Of a stretch of 64,000 bases of DNA, positions 6,799 through 15,384 are shown one piece after another (the first letter of the stretch is position 1; the number at the start of each line of letters is the position of its first letter). The notes under the pieces are model-generated. The model worked only from the letters and a program-made list of their open reading frames with translations, made no database searches and was not told the origin of the DNA. This DNA is from Bacteroidales bacterium H3 (GTDB taxonomy: Bacteria > Bacteroidota > Bacteroidia > Bacteroidales > Muribaculaceae). The stretch covers positions 310,001 to 374,000 of the forward strand of contig DAAN01000030.1 in the NCBI GenBank assembly GCA_001701135.1, read 5' to 3'. Position numbers and translations under genes: made by a program.

Positions 6799-8145
6799 AT
6801 GAGTATCGGAATCAAAATAAAGAAAGGACTCGACCTGCAGCTCGCCGGAGCGGTGGCCGACACCTCAGCCAAGCCCCGCGAGTGCCCCACAGCCACGGTG
6901 GCAATCGTCCCCGACGATTTCACAGGAATCATACCCCGCATGGAGTTGCGCGAGGGCGATCCCGTAGCCACCGGGCAGGCGCTTTTCCACAGCAAGACCG
7001 ATGAAGACCTTAAGGTGGTAAGCCCCGCCGCGGGCACACTCAAGGCCGTGGTCCGGGGCGAACGGCGCAAAATCGAGCGCGTGATTGTTGAGGTCGACGG
7101 CGCCGATGCCGTGACATTCCCCGTGAAGGATGTCTTTGACAACGCCGATGCCGCGCGCCGGCTGCTGCTTCAGTCGGGACAGTGGGCTATGATGCGCCAG
7201 CGCCCCTTCGACATTGTGCCGGGAGCCGACGCACAGTTCCGCGACATCTTCGTCACCGGTTTTGATCTGGCTCCGCTTGCCGTGAGTCAGAAACATTTTT
7301 CCGACGCCGACACCGACGCACTGACCGCCGGAGTGAAACTGCTGGGACTTCTCACATCAGGCAACGTTTATGTCAGCCGCAACAAGGAGATGAAACTCCC
7401 CGACCTCCGCGGTGCGGTGATGGTCGACATCGACGGCCCCTACCCCGCCTCCAACGCCGGCACAATGATAGCCGCCGTAAAACCTGTAAACAAGGGGGAG
7501 ACAGTGGCCACGCTGTCGCTCGCCACGCTCTGCCGCATCGGCAATCTGGCACTCACCGGGCGGCTCGACTGCTCGACCACTGTGGCTGTCACCGGTTCGG
7601 AAGTCAAGGAACCTTGCCTGATCAAGACTCTCATCGGCGCGGAAATCGCTCCGTTGATCAAAGGGAACATAGCAGAAGACAACAGCCATAAACGCATCAT
7701 ATCGGGCAACGTGCTCACAGGCGAGAAAGTCGCAGCCGACGGTTATCTTCGTGCTCCATACACACAGATCACCGTGATACCCGAGGGCGACGATGTCACC
7801 GAATTCATGGGATGGGCATCGCTCAGCCCTGCCAAGGAGAGCGTAAGCCCCTCGTTCCCCGGCCACTTCTCACGACGGCTGTTCAAGCCCGACGCCCGTC
7901 TGCTCGGCGGTCGCCGTGCAATGATCATGAGCGGACAATACGACAAAGTATTCCCGATGGACATCCTGCCCGAATACCTGCTGAAGGCGATCATCGCCAA
8001 AGACATCGACCGCATGGAGCAACTGGGCATTTATGAAGTGGCTCCCGAGGATTTCGCAGCCGCCGAATATGTCGACACATCGAAACTCGAGCTACAGAAA
8101 ACCGTGCGCGAAGGTCTCGACTATCTCCGCAAGGAGCTTTCCTGA
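6799..8145 (+). CDS. nqrA: Na+-translocating NADH:quinone reductase subunit A
   Basis: A 448-residue peripheral subunit of the Na+-NQR complex, which oxidises NADH with quinone and pumps Na+ outward. The N-terminus IKIKKGLDLQLAG and the motif EGDPVATGQALFHSKTDEDLKVVSP form the barrel-sandwich domain typical of NqrA/RnfC. The internal KGETVATLSLATLCRIGNLALTGR and the C-terminal YDKVFPMDILPEYLLKAII are family landmarks. It is the first gene of the six-gene operon and starts at ATG 6799, 53 bases after a TATCTTTG box. Length agrees with the family (about 445-450). Confidence 0.96.
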   Translation: MSIGIKIKKGLDLQLAGAVADTSAKPRECPTATVAIVPDDFTGIIPRMELREGDPVATGQALFHSKTDEDLKVVSPAAGTLKAVVRGERRKIERVIVEVDGADAVTFPVKDVFDNADAARRLLLQSGQWAMMRQRPFDIVPGADAQFRDIFVTGFDLAPLAVSQKHFSDADTDALTAGVKLLGLLTSGNVYVSRNKEMKLPDLRGAVMVDIDGPYPASNAGTMIAAVKPVNKGETVATLSLATLCRIGNLALTGRLDCSTTVAVTGSEVKEPCLIKTLIGAEIAPLIKGNIAEDNSHKRIISGNVLTGEKVAADGYLRAPYTQITVIPEGDDVTEFMGWASLSPAKESVSPSFPGHFSRRLFKPDARLLGGRRAMIMSGQYDKVFPMDILPEYLLKAIIAKDIDRMEQLGIYEVAPEDFAAAEYVDTSKLELQKTVREGLDYLRKELS

Positions 8146-8228
8146 CCCGGGCACGTCGCCCCCTCCAATGCTCAATATCCCCGATCAAGAATAAGCAATA
8201 ACGATTTCACCACATCATAATTAAAAAA

Positions 8229-9458
8229 GTGAAAGCACTGAAAAAACTGATGGACAAGGCCCGTCCGGCATTCGAGCCGGGGGGCAAGCTCCACGCATTC
8301 CGTTCGGTCTACGACGGCATGGACACTTTTCTGTTCACGCCTTCCGAGACCTCGCGGTCGGGTGTGCATATCCATGACTCCATGGATTCCAAGCGCACCA
8401 TGATTATTGTAGTACTGGCGCTGATGCCCTGCTTCCTCTTCGGCATGTACAACACCGGCTATCAGCACTGGCTGGCAGCCGGAGCCACATCGTTCCCCTT
8501 CTGGGAACTGATGCTTTATGGCTTCCTGGCTGTGCTGCCCACTCTGGTAGTGGCCTACGTGGTGGGCCTGGGCATCGAATTCATCGTGGCTCAATGGCGC
8601 GGTGAAGAGATCCAGGAGGGATTTCTCGTCACCGGCATTCTCATTCCCATGATATGCCCCGTGGAGACTCCCCTGTGGATGATAGCCGTTGCCACTGCAT
8701 TCTCCGTGATTTTCGTCAAGGAGGTCTTTGGCGGCACAGGCTATAATATATTTAATGTGGCGCTGGTGACCCGCGCCTTCCTCTTCTTCGCCTATCCCGC
8801 TAAGATGAGCGGCGATCAGGTTTTCGTGGCCCACGGCTCAATGCTCGGCATCGGACCCGACCTCAGCGGAGCCGCCGACGCAGTGACCTGTGCCACTCCC
8901 CTCGGTCAGGTGGCCACTTCGGGCGCTACTTCGGCTGAAGCTGTCGGTCAGGCCATGACCACCGCCGGCGGACAGGCCATCGACCTGTGGCAGATGTTCT
9001 TAGGTCTCATTCCCGGATCGTTCGGCGAGACCTCCACACTCTGCATACTTTTCGGCGGTCTGCTGCTGTTGCTCACCGGCATCGCCAGCTGGAAAATCAT
9101 GCTTTCGGCCTTTGCGGGCGGCGCAGTGATGTCGTTGATAGCCAACTGTTTCGCCACGCCCACATATCCGGCATCGTTCCTCACCGTCGGTGAGCAGCTC
9201 TGCCTTGGCGGTTTCGCTTTCGCAGTAGTGTTCATGGCCACCGACCCTGTCACATCGTGCCGCACCAGTCTGGGCAAATATATCTATGGCTTCCTGGTGG
9301 GCGTGGTGGCAATCATCATCCGCACCTACAACAACGGCTATCCCGAAGGCGCCATGCTGTCGGTGCTGCTGATGAACGCCCTTGCACCCCTTATCGACTA
9401 TTGCGTTGTGGAGGCCAATGTGCGCCGCCGTCTCGCACGTGTGAAAACCGCTGAATAA
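8229..9458 (+). CDS. nqrB: Na+-translocating NADH:quinone reductase subunit B
   Basis: A 409-residue integral membrane subunit with about ten membrane segments that carries covalent FMN and riboflavin. The start is a GTG at 8229 (KALKKLMDKARPAFEPGGK follows), which is the only start fitting the family N-terminus. Membrane segments are evident, for example MIIVVLALMPCFLFGMY, LAVLPTLVVAYVVGLGI and VVFMATDPVTSCRTSLGKYIYG. The covalent-flavin motif, normally D-x-x-S/T-G-A-T, reads DAVTCAT at 8876-8896, with Cys (TGT) where Gly is expected. It lies 83 bases after nqrA and 8 before nqrC. Confidence 0.95.
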   Translation: MKALKKLMDKARPAFEPGGKLHAFRSVYDGMDTFLFTPSETSRSGVHIHDSMDSKRTMIIVVLALMPCFLFGMYNTGYQHWLAAGATSFPFWELMLYGFLAVLPTLVVAYVVGLGIEFIVAQWRGEEIQEGFLVTGILIPMICPVETPLWMIAVATAFSVIFVKEVFGGTGYNIFNVALVTRAFLFFAYPAKMSGDQVFVAHGSMLGIGPDLSGAADAVTCATPLGQVATSGATSAEAVGQAMTTAGGQAIDLWQMFLGLIPGSFGETSTLCILFGGLLLLLTGIASWKIMLSAFAGGAVMSLIANCFATPTYPASFLTVGEQLCLGGFAFAVVFMATDPVTSCRTSLGKYIYGFLVGVVAIIIRTYNNGYPEGAMLSVLLMNALAPLIDYCVVEANVRRRLARVKTAE

Positions 9459-9466
9459 CAATTAAG

Positions 9467-10177
9467 ATGATTAACAAGCAAAGCAACGTCTATACGATTG
9501 TCTACATCACCGTGATGGTAATCCTTGTCGGTGCAGTGCTGGCCTTCACCGCCATGGCGCTCAAGGACCGGCAGAACGACAATGCCCGCGCCGACAAGAT
9601 GAGCCAGATACTCGCGTCGGTCCACATCACCTCCGACCGCGCCTCAGTGATAGACGATTACGGAAAATATATCACCCGCCAGATTGTGGTCAACGACAAA
9701 GGCGAGGAAGTGGAAGGCCCTGTGGCTTTCGACATAAATGTGGCCGAGGAGGCCAAGAAGCCTCAGGATCAGCGTATGCTCCCGGTATATGTCTGCGACC
9801 TCGGAGAAAACGGCACCAAATATATCCTGCCGCTGGCCGGCATGGGACTTTGGGGTCCCATCTGGGGCTATGTGGCCTTCGACAGCGATTGCAGCACCAT
9901 CTACGGCGCGTTCTTCGACCATCAGGGCGAAACTCCCGGTCTGGGCGCCGAAATCACAAAACCGGCATTCACCGACCAGTTCGAGGGCAAGCACCTTTTC
10001 AAGGATGGGGACTTCTACCCTATCGAAGTGGTAAAACATGGCCAGGTGCCCCAGAACAGTGCAGTGGACTATGTCGACGGCATCTCGGGCGGCACAATCA
10101 CATCGAAAGGTGTCAGCGCCATGTTCGGCAACTGTCTCGCACCCTACAAGGCATGGCTCGAGAACACTGCCCATTAA
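9467..10177 (+). CDS. nqrC: Na+-translocating NADH:quinone reductase subunit C
   Basis: A 236-residue subunit with one N-terminal membrane helix (YTIVYITVMVILVGAVLAFT, about 8-27) and a periplasmic FMN domain. The FMN-attachment motif near the C-terminus is DGISGGTITS, where the Thr is the residue flavinylated by ApbE. The usual motif has Ala where this has the second Gly of SGGT. GLWGPIWGYVAF and GAEITKPAFTDQFEGK are typical. The gene sits 8 bases behind nqrB. No apbE is present in the window, so the flavin transferase is encoded elsewhere. Confidence 0.95.
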   Translation: MINKQSNVYTIVYITVMVILVGAVLAFTAMALKDRQNDNARADKMSQILASVHITSDRASVIDDYGKYITRQIVVNDKGEEVEGPVAFDINVAEEAKKPQDQRMLPVYVCDLGENGTKYILPLAGMGLWGPIWGYVAFDSDCSTIYGAFFDHQGETPGLGAEITKPAFTDQFEGKHLFKDGDFYPIEVVKHGQVPQNSAVDYVDGISGGTITSKGVSAMFGNCLAPYKAWLENTAH

Positions 10178-10216
10178 AAAGAGAACACAAGTCTTAAACG
10201 CCATATTCACCAAGTC

Positions 10217-10846
10217 ATGGCTGACAAAACAAGCAACAAACAAGTATTCTTCAATCCTTTCTCCAAGGACAATCCGGTGATAGTGCAGGTGCTCGGCATC
10301 TGCTCCTGCCTGGCCGTAACCGCCAAACTCGAACCCGCCATAGTGATGGGTCTGTCGGTTATCGCCGTGCTCGCCTTCTCCAACGTCATAATCTCGCTTA
10401 TCCGAAACACCATCCCCACCAACATCCGCATCATCGTGCAGTTGGTTGTGGTGGCCGCACTCGTCATCGTGGTCAACCAGCTGTTGCTGGCCTATGCCTA
10501 CGACGTCTCGAAGCAGCTTTCGGTGTTTATCGGTCTGATTATCACCAACTGTATACTGATGGGACGTCTGGAAGCGTTCGCCATGGGCAACAAACCCTGG
10601 CCGTCGTTTCTCGACGGTGTGGGCAACGGCATCGGCTATGCCATAATCCTCGTCATCGTCGGTTTCTTCCGCGAACTGCTCGGCAGCGGCACACTGCTCG
10701 GTTTCCAGGTGATTCCCCAGAGCTTCTATGAAGCCGGTTACGAGAACAACGGCCTGATGATCCTCCCCCCCATGGCACTTATCGTAGTTGCATGCATCAT
10801 CTGGGCGCACCGCAGCTATAACAAAGACCTCCAGGAGAAAAACTGA
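10217..10846 (+). CDS. nqrD: Na+-translocating NADH:quinone reductase subunit D
   Basis: A 209-residue, six-helix membrane subunit of the NqrDE/RnfAE family. The N-terminus NPFSKDNPVIVQVLGICSCL and the motifs LIRNTIPTNIRIIVQL and GLIITNCILMGRLEAFAM carry the Cys residues that, with those of NqrE, bind the intramembrane iron cofactor. The loop PWPSFLDGVGNGIGYA is characteristic. Translation starts at ATG 10217, 39 bases after nqrC. Confidence 0.95.
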   Translation: MADKTSNKQVFFNPFSKDNPVIVQVLGICSCLAVTAKLEPAIVMGLSVIAVLAFSNVIISLIRNTIPTNIRIIVQLVVVAALVIVVNQLLLAYAYDVSKQLSVFIGLIITNCILMGRLEAFAMGNKPWPSFLDGVGNGIGYAIILVIVGFFRELLGSGTLLGFQVIPQSFYEAGYENNGLMILPPMALIVVACIIWAHRSYNKDLQEKN

Positions 10847-10879
10847 TAAGTCACATCCCCTAAGCAACCTGCAAAGCAA

Positions 10880-11497
10880 ATGGAAAATTTCAATCTTTTC
10901 ATCCGGTCGATATTCGTCGACAACATGGTGTTTGCCTACTTCCTGGGAATGTGCTCTTTCCTGGCCGTCTCCAAGAATGTCAAGACCGCTTTCGGTCTGG
11001 GCATCGCCGTCACATTCATGCTCACAGTCACACTCCCCGTCAACTATCTGCTGGAAAACTACGTGCTCAAAGCCGGCGCCCTGAGCTGGCTCAGCCCCGA
11101 TTTCGCCGAAGTTGACCTGAGCTTCCTCTCGCTGATAATGTTCATAGCCGTCATCGCATCGATGACCCAGTTGGTGGAGATGACAGTCGAGAAATACTCG
11201 CCGTCACTCTACGCCTCGCTCGGCATATTCCTGCCGCTGATTGCCGTAAACTGCGCCATACTCGGCGGTTCGCTCTTCATGCAGCAGCGCGGATTCTCCA
11301 ACGTGTGGACCGCCACTTGCGCCGGTGCAGGCTGGGGCATAGGCTGGCTGCTTGCCATCACCGCCATCGCCGCCATCCGCGAGCGCGTGGCACAGTACAG
11401 CAACGTGCCCGCTCCTCTCCGCGGCATCGGCATCACATTTATCCTCTGCGCTCTAATGGGCATTGCCTTCATGAGCTTCCTGGGCATCAAAATCTAA
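10880..11497 (+). CDS. nqrE: Na+-translocating NADH:quinone reductase subunit E
   Basis: A 205-residue, six-helix partner of NqrD in inverted topology. Landmarks are SIFVDNMVFAYFLGMCSFLA near the start, FGLGIAVTFMLTVTLPVNYL, GIFLPLIAVNCAILGGSLFM with the cofactor Cys, and the end helix FILCALMGIAFMSFLGI. The gene lies 33 bases after nqrD and 21 before nqrF, all in one direction. Confidence 0.95.
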   Translation: MENFNLFIRSIFVDNMVFAYFLGMCSFLAVSKNVKTAFGLGIAVTFMLTVTLPVNYLLENYVLKAGALSWLSPDFAEVDLSFLSLIMFIAVIASMTQLVEMTVEKYSPSLYASLGIFLPLIAVNCAILGGSLFMQQRGFSNVWTATCAGAGWGIGWLLAITAIAAIRERVAQYSNVPAPLRGIGITFILCALMGIAFMSFLGIKI

Positions 11498-11518
11498 CCG
11501 TCAGACAATTCTCACCCA

Positions 11519-12808
11519 ATGATATCACTTCAATCAACCCTCTGGCCCACAGTGCTCGGCGGTGTAGGAATCTTCCTGGTAATCACACTGCTGCTGGTTA
11601 TCATACTGCTGGTGGCCAAGAAATACCTTGTCAGCTCGGGCAACGTCACAGTCACCATCAACAACGACAAGAAAGTGGAAGTTGCCGCGGGTCAGCCACT
11701 GCTCTCGGCCATGGCTGCTTCAAATGTATTCCTCCCCTCGGCCTGCGGCGGAAAAGGCTCCTGCGGACAATGCCGTGTGCAGGTCACAGCCGGCGGCGGC
11801 GAGATTCTCCCCACCGAAGCCGTTCACTTCACACGCAAGGAAATCAAGGACGACTGGCGTCTGGCCTGTCAGGTAAAGGTCAAAAACGACCTCGACATCA
11901 AGGTAGCCGCCTCGATTCTCGACATCAAGGAATATGAGTGCACCGTGATTTCCAACAAGAATGTGGCCACATTCATCAAGGAATTTATTGTGGAACTGCC
12001 CAAGGGCGAACACATGAACTTTATTCCCGGCTCATACGCCCAGATAAAGATCCCCCCCTTCAGCATCGACTACGACAAAGATATCGACAAGGCTTCGATC
12101 GGTCCGGAATATCTCCCGGCATGGGAAAAATTCGGTCTTTTCAGCCTCAAATGCGTCAACCCCGAGACCACGGTACGCGCCTATTCCATGGCCAACTATC
12201 CTGCCGAGGGAGATCGGTTCATGCTCACCGTGCGCATCGCCACTCCCCCGTTCAAACCGAAACCCCAGGTGGGCTTCCAGGATGTCAACCCCGGCATCGC
12301 CTCGAGCTATATCTTCACCCTCAAACCGGGCGACAAGGTGCTCATGAGCGGACCTTACGGCGATTTCCATCCTATATTCGATTCCAAGAACGAGATGATG
12401 TGGATTGGCGGCGGAGCCGGCATGGCTCCTCTCCGTGCTCAGATCATGCACATGACCAAGACACTCCACACCACCGACCGCAAGATGAACTTTTTCTATG
12501 GAGCACGCGCTCTCAACGAGGTGTTCTATCTCGACGATTTCCTCAAACTCGAGAAAGAGTTCCCCAACTTCAAGTTCCACCTTGCTCTCGACCGTCCCGA
12601 TCCCGCTGCCGATGCGGCCGGTGTGAAATACACCCCCGGATTCGTGCATCAGGTGATCTACGACACCTATCTCAAAGATCATGAGTCACCCGAGGATATC
12701 GAATATTACATGTGCGGCCCCGGCCCCATGTCGGCTGCCGTCAACAAAATGCTCGATTCTCTCGGCGTACCGCCCGAGAATGTCCACTACGACAACTTCG
12801 GGGGATAA
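11519..12808 (+). CDS. nqrF: Na+-translocating NADH:quinone reductase subunit F
   Basis: A 429-residue NADH-oxidising subunit. One N-terminal membrane helix (VLGGVGIFLVITLLLVIIL, about 13-31) precedes a ferredoxin domain with a [2Fe-2S] motif ACGGKGSCGQC (about 76-86) and a fourth Cys in LACQVKV. An FAD-binding domain (RAYSMANYPAEG) and an NADH domain (WIGGGAGMAPLR, then YYMCGPGPM near the end) follow. All cofactor residues are present. It ends 29 bases before murB with no terminator between them. Confidence 0.96.
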   Translation: MISLQSTLWPTVLGGVGIFLVITLLLVIILLVAKKYLVSSGNVTVTINNDKKVEVAAGQPLLSAMAASNVFLPSACGGKGSCGQCRVQVTAGGGEILPTEAVHFTRKEIKDDWRLACQVKVKNDLDIKVAASILDIKEYECTVISNKNVATFIKEFIVELPKGEHMNFIPGSYAQIKIPPFSIDYDKDIDKASIGPEYLPAWEKFGLFSLKCVNPETTVRAYSMANYPAEGDRFMLTVRIATPPFKPKPQVGFQDVNPGIASSYIFTLKPGDKVLMSGPYGDFHPIFDSKNEMMWIGGGAGMAPLRAQIMHMTKTLHTTDRKMNFFYGARALNEVFYLDDFLKLEKEFPNFKFHLALDRPDPAADAAGVKYTPGFVHQVIYDTYLKDHESPEDIEYYMCGPGPMSAAVNKMLDSLGVPPENVHYDNFGG

Positions 12809-12837
12809 ACAATTCCCTCAGTTTCACCACCCTGCCG

Positions 12838-13944
12838 ATGATAATCCGGAGCTATAACACCGACATCCGCCGGCTCACCACTTTCGGGCTGCCCGCTTTC
12901 TGCGGCCGATACATCGAATTCGATGCCCCGGAGACAGATCTTCCGCTGCTCGACCGCAGCGGCGAATTGGCCGGTGCCCTGATGCTCGGCGGCGGCTCCA
13001 ATCTGCTTTTCACCGCTCCGGCGCCATGGCTCACGGTGATTCATCCCACTGCCCGCACAATCAATTTCCTGCCCGCCATATCGCAACAATGGGTTGAAGT
13101 GGAGGTGCAGCCGGGCGTGGTTCTCGACGACCTTTGTGCCATCGCGGCCTCGCAGGGTTTATGGGGCATCGAGAATCTCTCGGGCATTCCGGGTGAAATC
13201 GGAGGCGCCACCGTTCAGAATGTCGGCGCATACGGCACTGAATTCAAGGATGTTGTGGTGTCAGTGACATGCTGGTCGGTCAGCCGCCACTGCTTCGTCA
13301 CGCTCAGTGCCGCCGATTGCCGTTACGGCTACCGCGACTCTGTTTTCAAGCATCTCCCTACCTATGATGCACTGATTGTCAGCTCGGTGCGTCTGCGTCT
13401 CAGCCGTTTACCCCGTCCCAATCTCTCATATCGCGGACTGCTCTCGCACATGGCCACCCAGGCCGGGCTGCCCGCCGATGCGCCCGAAGCCGTAGTGGCG
13501 CGCATCTGCGCCATGCAATCGCCTTCGGCAATACGCGATGCCGTCCGTGCCATCCGCGACTCGAAACTCCCCGATCCCTCACAGACCGGCTCCGCAGGTT
13601 CATTCTTCAAGAATCCGGTGGTCACTCCCGCCGAAAAAGCGGACATCGAATCGCGCATCGCCGCGCTCAATGCCGCCGCCGGATATGAAGCCATCCCTCC
13701 CCTATCGGGACATATGCTCCCCGACGGACGCACCAAACTCTCGGCTGCATGGCTCATCGACAAAGCCGGTTGCAAACCCCTCGTATGCGGTGGTGCCGCG
13801 CTCTGGCCCCATCAGCCTCTGGTGATTGTCAACGCCACAGGCATGGCCACCGGCGCCGACGTCACAGGCCTTGAGCGGCTCGTAATCGACCGTGTCCGCG
13901 ACACATTCGGCGTCACACTCTCACCTGAAGTAATACACATCTGA
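12838..13944 (+). CDS. murB: UDP-N-acetylenolpyruvoylglucosamine reductase
   Basis: A 368-residue cytoplasmic flavoenzyme that reduces the enolpyruvyl group to lactyl, making UDP-MurNAc. The frame is open from 12712, inside nqrF, but ATG 12838 (MIIRSYNTDIRRLTTFGLPA) matches the family start. Domains seen are the FAD-binding ALMLGGGSNLLF, then ENLSGIPGEIGGATVQNVGAYG, then the substrate loop QTGSAGSFFKNPVV with the catalytic Ser. The C-terminal AAWLIDKAGCK is also typical. Length and the sequence after YGYRDSVFKH fit the longer, E. coli-like type I form. It is followed directly by murA, the enzyme acting just before it. Confidence 0.95.
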   Translation: MIIRSYNTDIRRLTTFGLPAFCGRYIEFDAPETDLPLLDRSGELAGALMLGGGSNLLFTAPAPWLTVIHPTARTINFLPAISQQWVEVEVQPGVVLDDLCAIAASQGLWGIENLSGIPGEIGGATVQNVGAYGTEFKDVVVSVTCWSVSRHCFVTLSAADCRYGYRDSVFKHLPTYDALIVSSVRLRLSRLPRPNLSYRGLLSHMATQAGLPADAPEAVVARICAMQSPSAIRDAVRAIRDSKLPDPSQTGSAGSFFKNPVVTPAEKADIESRIAALNAAAGYEAIPPLSGHMLPDGRTKLSAAWLIDKAGCKPLVCGGAALWPHQPLVIVNATGMATGADVTGLERLVIDRVRDTFGVTLSPEVIHI

Positions 13945-13988
13945 CAGGCTCAGGCCTGACGATAATCCATAGACCCAGAAGAAAAACA

Positions 13989-15308
13989 ATGTCGTCGTTT
14001 ATCATCGAAGGAGGCTGCCCCCTCCACGGAGAAATCACCCCGCAGGGAGCCAAAAACGAGGCTCTTCAGGTAATCAGCGCCGTGCTGCTTACGCCGCGCC
14101 CCGTTGAAATCAGCAATGTGCCCGAAATCCGCGACGTGCGCAATCTCGTCACCATGCTTGAACTGATGGGTGTGAAAGTTACGCGCCACGAACCGGGACG
14201 ATACACCTTCGAAGCCTCCGACATCAACACCGACTACATCTTCAGCGACGAATTCATCCGCCACAGCGCCTCGCTGCGCGGGTCGGTGCTTCTGGCCGGT
14301 CCGTTGCTCGCACGTCTGGGTAAAACTTACTTTCCCAAACCCGGAGGCGACAAAATCGGTCGCCGCAAGGTCGACACCCACATACAGGGCTTCCTGAATC
14401 TCGGCGCCGAATACGCTTATATTCCCGAAAAACGCGCATATCTGCTCACAGTGCCGCAGGGCCGGCGACTCAAAGGCTCCTACATGCTTCTCGACGAGGC
14501 ATCAGTCACCGGCACCGCCAACGTTATAATGGCCGCCACAGCGGCAGAGGGTGAAACCACCATCTACAACGCAGCATGCGAGCCCTATGTGCAGCAACTT
14601 TGCCACCTGGTGGAACAGATGGGGTGCCGCATCGAGGGGATCGGTTCCAATCTGCTGCGCATCCACGGATTCGCCGGTCAGCCCGAAGGCGCCCGGCACC
14701 GCATCCTGCCCGACATGATCGAGGTAGGTTCGTTCATCGGCATGGCAGCCATCACCCGCAGCGCCATCACAATCAAGAACGTCAGCTACGACAACCTCGG
14801 CATAATTCCCGAAAGCCTCCGCCGCCTCGGCATCCGACTCGAACAGCGCGGCGACGACATCTTCGTACCCGCACAGGACAGCTATGTGATTGACACCGCC
14901 CTCGACGGCTCGATAATGACCATCGCCGACGCCCCCTGGCCCGGTCTCACACCCGACCTTCTGAGTGTGTTGCTCGTGGTGGCCACCCAGTGCCGAGGCT
15001 CGGTTCTGATTCATCAGAAAATGTTCGAGAGCCGCCTCTTCTTCGTCGACAACCTTATCGACATGGGAGCGCAGATAATCCTATGCGACCCGCACCGCGC
15101 TGTGGTCATCGGCCATGACCACAACTTCACCTTGAAAGCCAACAACATGACCTCGCCCGACATCCGCGCGGGCATCGCCCTTCTTCTGGCTGCGCTTTCA
15201 GCCAAAGGCAGAAGCAAAATCGACAACATCGAGCAGATCGACCGCGGATACGAAGACATCGACGGCCGCCTCAACCGTCTTGGCGCAAAAATCACCCGTC
15301 TGGAATAA
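13989..15308 (+). CDS. murA: UDP-N-acetylglucosamine 1-carboxyvinyltransferase with Asp at the catalytic Cys site
   Basis: A 439-residue cytoplasmic enolpyruvyl transferase that joins PEP to UDP-GlcNAc, the first committed step of peptidoglycan synthesis. The N-terminal PQGAKNEALQ supplies Lys22 and Asn23 of the active site. The flexible loop reads KPGGDKIGRRKVDTH, so residue 121 is Asp (GAC at 14349-14351) where E. coli has Cys115 in PGGCTIGARPVDLH. The final IEQIDRGYEDIDGRLNRLGA is standard. An Asp at this site is known to keep activity while preventing alkylation by fosfomycin, so intrinsic fosfomycin insensitivity is expected. It is paired with murB 44 bases upstream. Confidence 0.96.
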   Translation: MSSFIIEGGCPLHGEITPQGAKNEALQVISAVLLTPRPVEISNVPEIRDVRNLVTMLELMGVKVTRHEPGRYTFEASDINTDYIFSDEFIRHSASLRGSVLLAGPLLARLGKTYFPKPGGDKIGRRKVDTHIQGFLNLGAEYAYIPEKRAYLLTVPQGRRLKGSYMLLDEASVTGTANVIMAATAAEGETTIYNAACEPYVQQLCHLVEQMGCRIEGIGSNLLRIHGFAGQPEGARHRILPDMIEVGSFIGMAAITRSAITIKNVSYDNLGIIPESLRRLGIRLEQRGDDIFVPAQDSYVIDTALDGSIMTIADAPWPGLTPDLLSVLLVVATQCRGSVLIHQKMFESRLFFVDNLIDMGAQIILCDPHRAVVIGHDHNFTLKANNMTSPDIRAGIALLLAALSAKGRSKIDNIEQIDRGYEDIDGRLNRLGAKITRLE

Positions 15309-15384
15309 ACGTCCCCGTCTGTAGTCTCCCCCCCCGTCAAAATCAATCTTGTAAACCCGATACCATCACATATATCAAACGGAA

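Noticed and set aside
9644..10879. A 411-codon minus-strand frame across nqrC-nqrD
   Set aside because: It spans two well-identified genes and their intergenic gap on the other strand and is rich in His/Asp/Glu as expected of a shadow.
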